Of a stretch of 26,966 nucleotides of DNA, positions 11,188 to 20,997 are shown piece by piece. Position 1 is the stretch's first letter. Each line of letters starts with the position of its first letter. Below the pieces are notes generated by a model. The model saw only the letters and a list, made by a program, of their open reading frames with translations, searched no databases and was not told the DNA's origin. The stretch lies in the IMG/VR virus record IMGVR_UViG_3300042564_000529, positions 1 to 26,966 of that record. One strand, written 5' to 3'. Origin of the DNA: a virus. Position numbers and translations under genes: made by a program.

Positions 11188-12972
11188 ATGGCACTCTCAA
11201 TGGAACAGGTCGCTGACAAGGTACTTTACCTACGCCAGCGATACTCAGTACGTGACCAGCGTATGGCTGATATCACTGCTGTACGCCGTGGTGACATGGT
11301 ATCGGTATACCCTGACATGTTCCCTGAGGGCATGACCAAGCCAATGATTGCCAACTTCGTTGACGTTGTTGCTCGTGACTTGGCTGAAGTTCTAGCACCA
11401 TTGCCATCGTTTAACTGCCAGACACCTGACGTAACATCTGACAGGGCAAAGAAGAACGCTGACTTGCGTTCCATGATTGTCAACAACTACGTTGAATTTT
11501 CTGGGTTACAAACCCAGATGTATACAGGCGCAGATTGGTATAATACCTATGCCTTCCTGCCGTTTGTTGTAGAGCCTGACTTTGAGGCTCGTATGCCACG
11601 CATTCGTGTAGAAAACCCATTGGGTGCTTACCCAGAATATGACCGCTACGGACGATGTGTTTCATATAGCAAGCGTTACCTAAAGTCCATTGGTGAACTA
11701 CTTGTAGAGTTCCCAGAGTACGAACGTCAAATTCTTGGTGGAGAAGACTACAGAAATGTAGACCTTGGAACACTACTTGATTTGATTCGCTACGAGGACA
11801 AAGACCAGGTAATCCTGTTCCTTCCACAACGAGGAAACCTTCCCCTTCGCAAGGCAAAGAACCTACTAGGTAAACTAAGCGTTCGCATTGCTAAGCGTCC
11901 AGGCATTGACACCGAAGACCCACGTGGTCAATTTGATGATGTCATCTGGGCACAGATTGCTCGTGCTCGCTTTAGCCTTCTAGCCATGGATGCTGCTGAG
12001 AAATCAGTTAATGCGCCAATGGTTGTTCCACAGGATATGCAAGAGTTTGCGTTTGGTCCTGATGCAGTCATGCGAACCGCCAACCCACAGGGTGTTCGCC
12101 GTGTTGGTCTAGAGATTCCTCCTGGTGCTTTCCAAGAACAAGCAATCCTTGAACAAGAAATGCGTATGGGTGCTCGTTACCCAGAAGGTCGCTCAGGAAC
12201 AGTCAATGCATCCGTAATTACGGGTTCTGGTGTTCAGGCACTTCTTGGTGGCTTTGATTCCCAAATCAAGGCTGGTCAGCAAATCCTTGCCGAAGCACTG
12301 CAGGATGTAATGGCTCTAGCCCTAGAGATGGACGAAAAGTTATTTGCTGGCGAGAAGTCAACGCAGATGACCTACAATGGTGCACCTTACGTTCTTAAGT
12401 ACAGCCCAGAAAAAGATATCAAGCAAGACTACAGTGTAAACGTACGTTATGGTCTGATGTCAGGACTTGACCCATCACGTGCTCTTATCTTCAGCCTTCA
12501 GGCTTTACAGGCAAACTTAATCTCACAAGAATTTGTAATGCAAGAACTTCCATGGAACGTAAACGTATCCAAGGAGATTGAACGCATTGACATTGAAAAA
12601 ATGCGTGGTGCACTTATGGGTGCACTTAACGCAACCTCAACCGCTATACCTCAAATGGCATCACAGGGTCAAGACCCATCAGATATTGTTATGAAGATTG
12701 CTCAGGTTATTGACGCTCGCCGCAATGGTAAGAGTGTAGAAGATTCGGTTATGGAAGTATTCAAGAAACCAGAACCAGTAGAACAACCTCAAGAGCAAGC
12801 ACCACTAACCCCAGAAGAAATAATGGGTGCAATGGGTGGTGCTCCACAAGCAGCCCCAGGCGAGGGTGCTCCAGTTGAAGCACAAGGACCCGATACTATG
12901 GGTGGTGCTCCTGTTGCAGCATCCCCTGGGGCACCTAACATTCAGGATATCTTAGCGCAACTAGGTGGATAA
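11188..12972 (+). CDS. Portal protein
   Basis: A 594-residue portal, which forms the dodecameric ring at the vertex through which DNA is packed and released. Recognisable features are the N-terminal PMIANFVDVVARDLAEVLAP, the ENPLGAYPEYDRYGR stretch typical of actinophage portals, and a long helical region followed by a Pro/Ala/Gly-rich tail from about residue 520 (PEPVEQPQEQAPLTPEEIMG and on). The order after terminase and the size agree. AAGGAT precedes the start. Its stop overlaps the start of the protease gene as TAATG, suggesting coupled synthesis. Confidence 0.88.
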   Translation: MALSMEQVADKVLYLRQRYSVRDQRMADITAVRRGDMVSVYPDMFPEGMTKPMIANFVDVVARDLAEVLAPLPSFNCQTPDVTSDRAKKNADLRSMIVNNYVEFSGLQTQMYTGADWYNTYAFLPFVVEPDFEARMPRIRVENPLGAYPEYDRYGRCVSYSKRYLKSIGELLVEFPEYERQILGGEDYRNVDLGTLLDLIRYEDKDQVILFLPQRGNLPLRKAKNLLGKLSVRIAKRPGIDTEDPRGQFDDVIWAQIARARFSLLAMDAAEKSVNAPMVVPQDMQEFAFGPDAVMRTANPQGVRRVGLEIPPGAFQEQAILEQEMRMGARYPEGRSGTVNASVITGSGVQALLGGFDSQIKAGQQILAEALQDVMALALEMDEKLFAGEKSTQMTYNGAPYVLKYSPEKDIKQDYSVNVRYGLMSGLDPSRALIFSLQALQANLISQEFVMQELPWNVNVSKEIERIDIEKMRGALMGALNATSTAIPQMASQGQDPSDIVMKIAQVIDARRNGKSVEDSVMEVFKKPEPVEQPQEQAPLTPEEIMGAMGGAPQAAPGEGAPVEAQGPDTMGGAPVAASPGAPNIQDILAQLGG

Positions 12973-13481
12973 TGACTACAATCATTGCCATCAAAAAGCG
13001 CAAAGGGTTTATCTTTGCCGCTGATGCACAAATAACTGATACCGAACGACCATACATGCACAACAGTATGAAGAAGGTTGTTGAAGTTGGTGACTATGTT
13101 ATGGCTGGTGCAGGTAACTCACGCTGCTGTGATGTTATCTTATACGGTTGGGAACCACCGTACTATGACGGAACCGAGCACTACACATTTATGGTGTCAA
13201 AGTTTATTCCAGAGATGCGTAAGCAGCATGAAGATGCTGGCATCACACTAAAAGAAGACGAAGACTTTGTTTTCCTAGTTGGTTTCAACGGGAGAGTATT
13301 TCAGGTCGCTGGCAATTATGCGGTACTAGAAACCAATACTGGTTTGTACGGCATAGGAACTGGCGCAGCATATGCACTTGGTGCTCTAGCCCAAGGTGCA
13401 ACTATTACAGAAGCAATGAATGTTGCTAAGAAATTTGATATTAATACTGGTGGAAAAATCCAGATAGTTGAAAGAGGATAA
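12972..13481 (+). CDS. Proteasome/HslV-type N-terminal-threonine protease in the head cassette
   Basis: A 169-residue Ntn-hydrolase of the proteasome beta/HslV family (peptidase family T1). After removal of Met1 it starts TTIIAIKKRKGFIFAADAQI. Numbering from that Thr gives the canonical catalytic set: Thr1, Asp17 in AADA, Lys33 in NSMKKV. It also has MAGAGN at 43-48 (oxyanion glycine region) and YGIGTGAAYALG at 125-136, where T129 takes the place of the conserved Ser of GSG. HslV itself has about 175 residues and also begins Met-Thr without a propeptide, so length and start fit. HslV normally needs the HslU ATPase; none is seen here. Sitting between portal and scaffold/capsid, where phages usually encode the prohead protease, it may process head proteins. 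The family call is strong; the function is inference. Confidence 0.85.
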   Translation: MTTIIAIKKRKGFIFAADAQITDTERPYMHNSMKKVVEVGDYVMAGAGNSRCCDVILYGWEPPYYDGTEHYTFMVSKFIPEMRKQHEDAGITLKEDEDFVFLVGFNGRVFQVAGNYAVLETNTGLYGIGTGAAYALGALAQGATITEAMNVAKKFDINTGGKIQIVERG

Positions 13482-13483
13482 TT

Positions 13484-13948
13484 ATGGCTAAAGGTGGATA
13501 TCGCAAGCCAGCAAACCCTGCTGCAGTATCGGGTCCAGGTTCTCTTTCTCGCCGTACTGATGGTGGTCCAATCCAGGGTGCTAAAGAAATTCCTGGCGGT
13601 GGCAAATATGGAGAACGTAAAGAACTAGCAGACCTACAGGCAGGTGCAGCAATGCAGGGAAATCCAACACCTAGTATGCCAACCCCACAAGTTTCTGCCC
13701 CACGTGAACCAATTACAAATCTTTTTGCTCCAACAGAACGACCAGAAGAGCCAGTAACCGCTGGTTCACCAGTTGGTCCAGGTCGTACTCCACAAGTTAA
13801 CCAACAGGGTCGTTACGTTGTTGTGTCAAAGTACATGGATACGCTACGTGAGATGGCTGCTGATAAGAGTGCACCAGAATCTTTTAAAACATTCTTTAAA
13901 TATGTTGAAGCAGCAAATCGCATGGACGAGATAAATGCAACTCGCTAG
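13484..13948 (+). CDS. Pro/Gly-rich protein, probable virion or head-assembly component
   Basis: 154 residues: a basic, Gly/Pro-rich and probably disordered first 105 residues (AKGGYRKPANPAAVSGPGSL), then a helical C-terminal part (SKYMDTLREMAADKSAPESF, YVEAANRMDEI). I recognise no enzyme family. AGAGGA precedes the ATG. Located directly after the protease, it could be a substrate, a partner or a minor head protein; a long disordered arm with a folded tail would suit a cleavable assembly factor, as speculation. Confidence 0.65.
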   Translation: MAKGGYRKPANPAAVSGPGSLSRRTDGGPIQGAKEIPGGGKYGERKELADLQAGAAMQGNPTPSMPTPQVSAPREPITNLFAPTERPEEPVTAGSPVGPGRTPQVNQQGRYVVVSKYMDTLREMAADKSAPESFKTFFKYVEAANRMDEINATR

Positions 13949-14120
13949 AGATATTGCAGCGTTTACCAATGTATTTGGTGTTGAAGACGCTGACTTTGTT
14001 ATGACAATGGCAACCATCCCATGGAAATCGGAAGATGACCGAAATGGTTTTATTAACGAAATCATTGACATGAACAATGGTGCGTTGTATATGAATTATC
14101 CCGATGAGGAAGGTGCCTAG
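13935..14120 (+). CDS. Hypothetical small protein in the head cassette
   Basis: 61 residues (MQLARDIAAFTNVFGVEDAD and an acidic end, NYPDEEGA), helical. It overlaps the preceding gene by 14 bases and the next by one base (TAGTG). A small adaptor or assembly factor is possible by position; nothing more can be said. Confidence 0.6.
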   Translation: MQLARDIAAFTNVFGVEDADFVMTMATIPWKSEDDRNGFINEIIDMNNGALYMNYPDEEGA

Positions 14121-17100
14121 TGTCGTTATTTGATATTACAGCACCACAAAAACAAAATCTTTCTCAACGTTTAATTAGTGGTCTTGCTCAAAGCATTTCT
14201 GGCATGGGTAAAGGCTTAGGATTTATAAGTTCTGGGGCTACCTCTGGATTAACTTCGCAATACGCAGGAACTAAAACTGCAGCCGCTGGTGTTGATACGT
14301 CAAAGATTATTCCTCAACTAACTCAAACTTCAGAAATTGCTATTGACACAGAAATTGGAGTAGCAAATGAAAAATTACTCTACCCATATCGTCAGTTTGT
14401 AGCAAGACCAGTATCAACTGCACTACTTGTGGCTAACGAAAGTTACCAACAGCAGAAGATAAACAAAACATACGGAGTAACTACTCCAGATGTTGGTGGA
14501 TTTTTAGGAACTGCATTTAATGTAGCAACTTCTGGTATTGACCTAGCCTCTTCATACCAAGATATAGACCTATGGAAGTCAGCATGGCTTGATGCTCGCA
14601 ATGTTTCACCAGGTCAAGCCTACGTTAGTTACATTGGTTCACGTATAGACGGTACTCAGGGCACAGATAAACTTGATTACACGAATAAAGATGAAGTTCA
14701 CGCATACTTCAGTCGTGGTCCACAAAAATACATTTCATGGGGTATTGATACAACCTTAGCAGTTGGTGCAGACCCTATAGCGCTGGCTGGTGGTGCAGCA
14801 GGTTCAGCAGCACGCAAACTTGTTACAGTTCCACTAACCAAAAAGAACATGTTTAAGGTATCTTCTAATATAGATGCTGCTACTGCTGGAACCGTAAACA
14901 ACTGGTCACCACTTATTGGTCTTGTTCGTGAAGTTGCGGATGAGCCAAACGGAATTGAATACGTTCTTGCACACACAATGGTTGCTGGAAACGTACCACT
15001 TGCTAATGAACTAATAATAGCAGGTCGCATTGCAAATGAAACTGGCGATGCAACTCGTCTTGGTCAGGTACTAAAAGTTTCTATTGGTGACTCAAAGACT
15101 ATTGATGATTTAATCTATGCTGACTATGTTTACGCTTCAGATATTGCAATCTTAAATAATGAGTCAGCATTTATTCGTGATTCAATTGCAAACTTAGACA
15201 TTAGATTCTCTGCAGAAACTACCGCTATTCCTGAGATGATTGTCAAGCAACGTGAAGCCATGGTAAAACAGGCTGAACGTTTAACTGAAGAAGCAAAGCA
15301 ACTACAGACTCAGCAAAAAATAGTAAACGAGATTGTCCAAGAAACTCCAGTTGGCTCAATTCAGCGCCAAACTGTTTCTCCGTTTATGGCTATTGAACGT
15401 GCTCGTGTCAAGAATGCAGTTAACTACATCAATGGCTACTGGGGAACTGAACAGGTTGGTCCATTTACAAAGGTTCTTCACTATTTAAACCCATCCACTA
15501 GATTAAAGGAAGCACCATCAGGTGCTGCCACTATCGGTGGTATTGCTGGTGATAGTTCAAACCTAGAGTTTAATGCCCGTGTACGTCTATGGGGCAAGTT
15601 AACTGGCAAGAGTGCTGATGTTCAAATGCGCTTTGGTGCTATGTACGCAAGCAACCTTGATAAGGGTGCACGCTTAAAGTTAATGAAAGACTTTGACGAA
15701 AAGTCAATGGTTGATGTAATTGTTAAACGTGTCGTAATTGATTCGGGCATGACCAAAGACGAACAGAAGATTGCCCTAGAAGTTGCTAAGGTAATTGGTA
15801 AAGAAAGTCGCAAGCATCGTGACAATATGATGCTTCAGGCTTTAGAAACTAACTACACCATTAATGATGGTAGTGGTTCAACTATTCTTATTAAGTTTTT
15901 GCAGGACCAAGTTGATGCTATTGCTGCTGATATTGCACGCAAGACTCGTGGTCCTGGTGCAGAAATAACAGATAATGATATTACTCTTGCTAAACAACAA
16001 GTTAGTGATGACTTCCGTGATGTTCCAGCACGTACGGCACAAATTCAAAACGTTCACTTTGGTGTTGACTTAAGAGATTTTGATGGCAGAATTGCTGAAA
16101 ATGTTGGACTAATTAGAAGCATAGTAAACGAAATTGCTAACAATCCTGCATACAGTAACAGAAGTGATTACAAGAAAATCGTTGAAGAGTTCTCCAAATG
16201 GAAATCTGGAGAGATGTTATTCAGCGATAAGGTAGCATCTTTAGTTGATGCATCAGCACGCCGCCGTGGTAAAGATAGATTAGTTGATGGTCTTGACTTC
16301 TTGTACACAGATATCTGGAAGCCAACTACTCTTGCCTCTTTACATTACACAAGTCGTAACGTAACTGAAGGATGGGGGCGTGTACTAGCAGTAACATCGG
16401 AAGTACACCGAGATACTGGTATGCCGTTTACTGAAATCCTAAAGTCAACATATGACGAAGGAGTTATAAGACGCATATTTGGCAATAGGGCTGTAATCCG
16501 TGATGAAAAAAATGCAAAGGCTTTAATTAATAGAAGTCGTATTGAACTTATTGGAGAACAAAGCAAGGCTAATAATGCGGTAGCAGATGCGGTATACAAT
16601 TCAAACGATTCCTTGTTCGCTTCATACACAGAAGGATTAGTTGCAGCAGATAACATTGCAACAGTTTACGCTAACTCAACAGCATACAAGGGTATCGTTG
16701 ACCAAATGCGTAACATGCCATACCGTTTTGCAACAACTGATAATGTTCCTAAAAACATAAATGGCGAACTGTTTGAAAAGTTTGTATCTGGAGATATGCC
16801 TGGTGCTTTCCAGATACTAGCCAGTGCTGAACAGCCGTACATCCTAGAGACTATGGCTGCGTTACAGTCAAAGGTACGTAGAGAACTAGACTTGATAGAC
16901 ACCATCTTTGCAAGTCCTGAGTACACTAACTTACCAGCAGGAATGCAGGATGACTTGTGGCGCACTAATTTAATGTTAGCACAAATGGATTCATCTATTC
17001 AGGGATTGAGCGCAGCAGCATTGGCTAAGGCTAGTGTTCGCAATGAAGTTGAAACTTTAACTCGTAAGACAGATGTTCTTGGTAATATTAAGAAGTCTGG

Positions 17101-19816
17101 CGAAGGTGAATTTGAACTTATTCCTGGATTACTTATGTCACCAGATTCTTTTGCTGGACCTATTGGTGCAATCATGCGTAAAGAATCATCTGCTGCCCTG
17201 TCAGGCGCAGCCACTGTATTCAACTTAAGTCGCTCATCAATGAACAGCATCCTAAATGGAAACGTTAAGCGTGGTATTGTTAATCCTCTAGACAATGCTG
17301 GAACACAGAATCCACTATGGGCTAACGTTGCCGCAGATTACGCTAACCGTCAGATGCGTGACATTGCTTCACAAAAGTTTATTGGTTTAAATCCTAAGAA
17401 CGAAGAAGACTTAAACACTGTAATTTCTTGGGCTAAATCAAGTGACCCTGCCGCAGTCCGCTGGCGCAATGAAATGTCAGAGGTTATAGATAACCTAAAG
17501 CGTACTAGCAACGACCCTATTGAAGTGTTAATTCGTGAAGATGCAATGTTCATTGAAGCAACTCTTCCAAACTATGGTATTGATGGTCGTGTTATCTCTC
17601 CTCTGCGTGATGTAGATGGCAACTTAATTTATACAGAGGCTGGAAAGCGCATCCCTGGCACCAACGTTATTGCCGAAGAATCAGGACAACTTATTCCTGG
17701 TCTACGTCAGAAGGCGCTTAAGGGTGAACTTACAGTTGATGACATGCTTGAGATTCCTGAAATGCAGCGTGCTTCAGTTAACGGTGCTATTGCCGAAAAG
17801 AGTAACGCAAGTCTTTGGAAGAAACTAACAAACTCAATGTTTAAGTGGATTGGTTCACTTCCTGAAGATACGTTTGTTCGTCATCCATTTTACCGTGCTA
17901 TGTATCAAACAGAACAACGCCGCATTGGTCAGATGTGGTTAGCCCAAGGTAAAAGTGTTGACTACATAAACGCACGTATTGATGTATTGCAGGATTCTGC
18001 ACATAGGTTTGCCTATAAGCAAACAATGGAACGTTTGTATTCAGTACAACGTAAGACTGACCCAGGTGAAACTTGGAGATTCGTCTCACCATTCTACATG
18101 GCTAAGCAAAACTCAAATCGTTTTTGGTTTGGATACGCCATGCGCAATCCACAATACGTAGGTAGACACCTCTTAATGTGGACAGCACCAGGTCGTGTAT
18201 TTGATGTTGAGAATGAAAATGGCGAAGACGTATCAGGTGTTAATCCACTGTTCTCTGAGGGTGTAAAGGCAAAGATTACCATTCCAAATGGCATGGCTGA
18301 TGCACTTAATATCCCAAGAGATTCTCGTTTAGAGTCACAATTATCTTCATGGGACCTTGTTAACAACGGTTACTTACCATTCGTTCCTGAGGCTGGTGGA
18401 CCTGTATTTGATTACAGTGCCTCTTGGTTATTTAACTATGCTTCAGGTAAACCGTGGGACCCAGAACTGTTGCTAATCAAGATGGGTATGGACCCAGAGA
18501 TGGTTAGAAAAATTATAGCACCTTATGTTGGCAAGGCTCCTAGCACTGAATCACGTGAAGCAATCTTTAATTTATACTTGAATCCTAATGCTTGGATGCG
18601 TTCTTTGCTTGCTCCTTTGGCAACTGTGCCAGTTATCAGTGACATAACCGAGATACTTGACCCAACTGCTATTGACCGTTTTGGTAACAGAACTATCAAG
18701 AATTTTAAGATGCTATATGAACAGTGGACACAGGGACAACCATATAACGAAGAACTAAACACTTCCCAGCAGCAAGATAAAATTGCTGAGATGTATTCTG
18801 AGGCTGCAGGTTATGCAATTCAGGAACAGTTATGGGAATCTTTGTGGTCGTTCGGTCCAACAGTTGGCAATGTAAAGATTGAAGATTACGCAAATCGTAA
18901 GGCTTCTGAATTAAGAGTATATCGTTCACGCTTTGGATATGATGAAGGAACTCTTAAGTTTATTCAGGAAAATACAAAGTACAATGAGGCTGGTGAAATC
19001 ATCTCCTACGGAACATATACTTTGTCAACTGCCGAAGGTAGCAACAATGAAGCCAATCCATTTGGTGTTGCTGGAACTCCTCAGACAGTTCGTGGAATTG
19101 TTCAAAATAAAGAACTTTGGGATAAGGTTTCTAGTATTGAGGCTGGTTCAGACAATGCTCCAGACAATAAGATTCTCGGTTCCATGTTCAATCAGGGAGA
19201 CCGAAACAAGGACTACAGCCAAACGGCTAACAATAAGTTATATTCACTTAATGTAAAGCGCAAAGTTAAGCAAACTGCTGCAGAAAAGAATGCCATTGCA
19301 GTTGACTTTGGAACCGATGAATACTTTGCAATCCTTGATTCTTACGAAGCCAAGGCTGAGGCTGCTGGTATTGAAGTTGGCTCAAAGGCTTACAAGGCTG
19401 CATATAAAGAAGATATTGATGCTGACGTTGAAGCACTAGCAAAGCGTAATCCACTTTGGTACCGTGAAAGTGGAACCATTAACTTGCGTAAGGCTGACAA
19501 CAACGTCAATGCCGTTCTTAACGTTCTTGAGGACCAGACATTCCTTGATACAGTTGGAAAGAATAATAAACTTATTGAGGCTATTCATTCTTACATGCTG
19601 TACCGTAAGCCTTTAGTTGAACAACGCTTAGCAATTTCAGATGACCCAGATACGGACATCTACAGAGCGAATAAATACGCAGGGCTTGTTGAAGATAAAG
19701 ATGAAATTGCGGCTTCAATTTCCGAGCAAGTCCCAGAGTTTGCAAACTTCTACAAGTATTACTTGAGAAGAGACCCATTGTTTAGTGATAGAGAAATTGC
19801 GGAGTATAGAAAATAA
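14120..19816 (+). CDS. Giant (1898-residue) virion protein, probable DNA-ejection/internal virion protein
   Basis: The largest gene of the window, starting with GTG at 14120 in a TAGTG overlap. The N-terminal 130 residues are Gly/Ser/Ala-rich and hydrophobic in places; a coiled-coil-like stretch (KQREAMVKQAERLTEEAKQL) lies near 375-405. The rest is mostly helical and has two Trp/Arg/aromatic segments, TDIWKPTTLASLHYTSRNVT around 735 and GETWRFVSPFYMAKQNSNRF around 1315-1335, of a type seen in very large podoviral inner proteins. No enzymatic motif is obvious. Its position between portal and scaffold, not after tail-tube genes, argues against a siphoviral tape measure. I infer an internal core or ejection protein that leaves the head with the DNA. 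Confidence 0.65.
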   Translation: MSLFDITAPQKQNLSQRLISGLAQSISGMGKGLGFISSGATSGLTSQYAGTKTAAAGVDTSKIIPQLTQTSEIAIDTEIGVANEKLLYPYRQFVARPVSTALLVANESYQQQKINKTYGVTTPDVGGFLGTAFNVATSGIDLASSYQDIDLWKSAWLDARNVSPGQAYVSYIGSRIDGTQGTDKLDYTNKDEVHAYFSRGPQKYISWGIDTTLAVGADPIALAGGAAGSAARKLVTVPLTKKNMFKVSSNIDAATAGTVNNWSPLIGLVREVADEPNGIEYVLAHTMVAGNVPLANELIIAGRIANETGDATRLGQVLKVSIGDSKTIDDLIYADYVYASDIAILNNESAFIRDSIANLDIRFSAETTAIPEMIVKQREAMVKQAERLTEEAKQLQTQQKIVNEIVQETPVGSIQRQTVSPFMAIERARVKNAVNYINGYWGTEQVGPFTKVLHYLNPSTRLKEAPSGAATIGGIAGDSSNLEFNARVRLWGKLTGKSADVQMRFGAMYASNLDKGARLKLMKDFDEKSMVDVIVKRVVIDSGMTKDEQKIALEVAKVIGKESRKHRDNMMLQALETNYTINDGSGSTILIKFLQDQVDAIAADIARKTRGPGAEITDNDITLAKQQVSDDFRDVPARTAQIQNVHFGVDLRDFDGRIAENVGLIRSIVNEIANNPAYSNRSDYKKIVEEFSKWKSGEMLFSDKVASLVDASARRRGKDRLVDGLDFLYTDIWKPTTLASLHYTSRNVTEGWGRVLAVTSEVHRDTGMPFTEILKSTYDEGVIRRIFGNRAVIRDEKNAKALINRSRIELIGEQSKANNAVADAVYNSNDSLFASYTEGLVAADNIATVYANSTAYKGIVDQMRNMPYRFATTDNVPKNINGELFEKFVSGDMPGAFQILASAEQPYILETMAALQSKVRRELDLIDTIFASPEYTNLPAGMQDDLWRTNLMLAQMDSSIQGLSAAALAKASVRNEVETLTRKTDVLGNIKKSGEGEFELIPGLLMSPDSFAGPIGAIMRKESSAALSGAATVFNLSRSSMNSILNGNVKRGIVNPLDNAGTQNPLWANVAADYANRQMRDIASQKFIGLNPKNEEDLNTVISWAKSSDPAAVRWRNEMSEVIDNLKRTSNDPIEVLIREDAMFIEATLPNYGIDGRVISPLRDVDGNLIYTEAGKRIPGTNVIAEESGQLIPGLRQKALKGELTVDDMLEIPEMQRASVNGAIAEKSNASLWKKLTNSMFKWIGSLPEDTFVRHPFYRAMYQTEQRRIGQMWLAQGKSVDYINARIDVLQDSAHRFAYKQTMERLYSVQRKTDPGETWRFVSPFYMAKQNSNRFWFGYAMRNPQYVGRHLLMWTAPGRVFDVENENGEDVSGVNPLFSEGVKAKITIPNGMADALNIPRDSRLESQLSSWDLVNNGYLPFVPEAGGPVFDYSASWLFNYASGKPWDPELLLIKMGMDPEMVRKIIAPYVGKAPSTESREAIFNLYLNPNAWMRSLLAPLATVPVISDITEILDPTAIDRFGNRTIKNFKMLYEQWTQGQPYNEELNTSQQQDKIAEMYSEAAGYAIQEQLWESLWSFGPTVGNVKIEDYANRKASELRVYRSRFGYDEGTLKFIQENTKYNEAGEIISYGTYTLSTAEGSNNEANPFGVAGTPQTVRGIVQNKELWDKVSSIEAGSDNAPDNKILGSMFNQGDRNKDYSQTANNKLYSLNVKRKVKQTAAEKNAIAVDFGTDEYFAILDSYEAKAEAAGIEVGSKAYKAAYKEDIDADVEALAKRNPLWYRESGTINLRKADNNVNAVLNVLEDQTFLDTVGKNNKLIEAIHSYMLYRKPLVEQRLAISDDPDTDIYRANKYAGLVEDKDEIAASISEQVPEFANFYKYYLRRDPLFSDREIAEYRK

Positions 19817-20997
19817 TGGCACCTAAAGTCAGAACAAACGAAACTCCTACACCAACTCCAACACCGAGTCCTACACAAACTCCAACCATTCCAATTAAAA
19901 CTGGAAGTAGTGGTAGCGGTGACAAGCCAAGTACACTTGTACCTCCTGCGTCAAACAAGACCCCTAATCGCATTGAAGATACAGACGTTGCGTGGCAAGT
20001 AGGTGGTAGAGGAGATGTCCTAAACTACAAGCCAGTTGGTGCTGCAAAGAACTACATGACACCTAGCGCTCCAGAATACTCATGGGTACTTAGCCAGTTT
20101 AAAACCTGGGGTGCTGCCTACACTGGTAAGCGCAACGTACGCACTTTCTGGGAACAGATGGTTGATGAAGCCAGTGGTTCAAACACCACACCATGGCAGG
20201 TAATGCAGTCTTACATGTCTGGTGAAGGTGCTCCTCCAGTTGTTGGAGACGGAACTGGCGGTCCTTCAACATCTGTATCAATACAGCAGTTTGATAAAGA
20301 TACCGCTGCCACAATAGTTGATGCTGCCCTACTTACCGTATTTGGTCGCAAGGCTACGGACGCTGAAAAGAACAGTTTCTTTAAGGAACTTAATCAGGCA
20401 GCCAAGGCTGGAACAGTTACAAAAACCACTCGTAAGGGTGGCAAAACCGTAACTACAACAACTCAAAAGTTTGACCAAAAAGGTTTCATTGACAAATACA
20501 CTGGTACCGTCCTTGAAGGAATGCTTACTGGTCAAGAGCAACTTGACCTTAGTGGTGAAGCAGGAAAGATTCAGGATACCTTACGTCAATATTCAAATGA
20601 CATGGGTGTTATTCGCAGTGACAAAGATATCCTATCTGATGTTCGCCGCATTGTTAAGGGTGAAGTTACTGCCGAAGATGCAGCCAATGAAGTACGTAAA
20701 CAATCAGTAGTTCTGTACAAAAATTTTGCTGACCGTTTGAATGCTAATCCAAATTTAACTGTGCGTGACCTTGCCAATCCTTACATTAAGTTAATGGCTG
20801 ACACTTTTGAAATGGACATGAACAACATATCTTTAACTGATGCAACTATTCAAGGAGTATTGAGCCAGGAAAAATTACCTGCTCAAGGAGATTTTTATAA
20901 GCAACTTCGTCAAGATGCTCGCTACCGTAATACGACTACTGCACAAAGAGAGGCTTCCAGTTTTGCAACTGGTCTAGCCTCAGCGATGGGATTCTAA
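19816..20997 (+). CDS. Probable internal virion protein with PT-rich N-terminal linker
   Basis: 393 residues. Residues about 8-30 are a Pro-Thr repeat (ETPTPTPTPSPTQTPTIPIK), then a Trp/aromatic region (YSWVLSQFKTWGAAYTGKRN) and a long helical section (ALLTVFGRKATDAEKNSFFK). The C-terminus, RYRNTTTAQREASSFATGLA and on, has the Ala/Ser-rich helical look common to the ends of actinophage virion proteins. Coupled to the giant protein by TAATG. Likely packaged in the head or at the portal vertex; function otherwise unknown. Confidence 0.6.
   Translation: MAPKVRTNETPTPTPTPSPTQTPTIPIKTGSSGSGDKPSTLVPPASNKTPNRIEDTDVAWQVGGRGDVLNYKPVGAAKNYMTPSAPEYSWVLSQFKTWGAAYTGKRNVRTFWEQMVDEASGSNTTPWQVMQSYMSGEGAPPVVGDGTGGPSTSVSIQQFDKDTAATIVDAALLTVFGRKATDAEKNSFFKELNQAAKAGTVTKTTRKGGKTVTTTTQKFDQKGFIDKYTGTVLEGMLTGQEQLDLSGEAGKIQDTLRQYSNDMGVIRSDKDILSDVRRIVKGEVTAEDAANEVRKQSVVLYKNFADRLNANPNLTVRDLANPYIKLMADTFEMDMNNISLTDATIQGVLSQEKLPAQGDFYKQLRQDARYRNTTTAQREASSFATGLASAMGF

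Noticed and set aside
14120-19816. Tape-measure protein of a long-tailed phage
   Set aside because: It precedes scaffold and capsid, is not preceded by tail-tube or chaperone genes, and lacks the long repeat or coiled-coil body expected.
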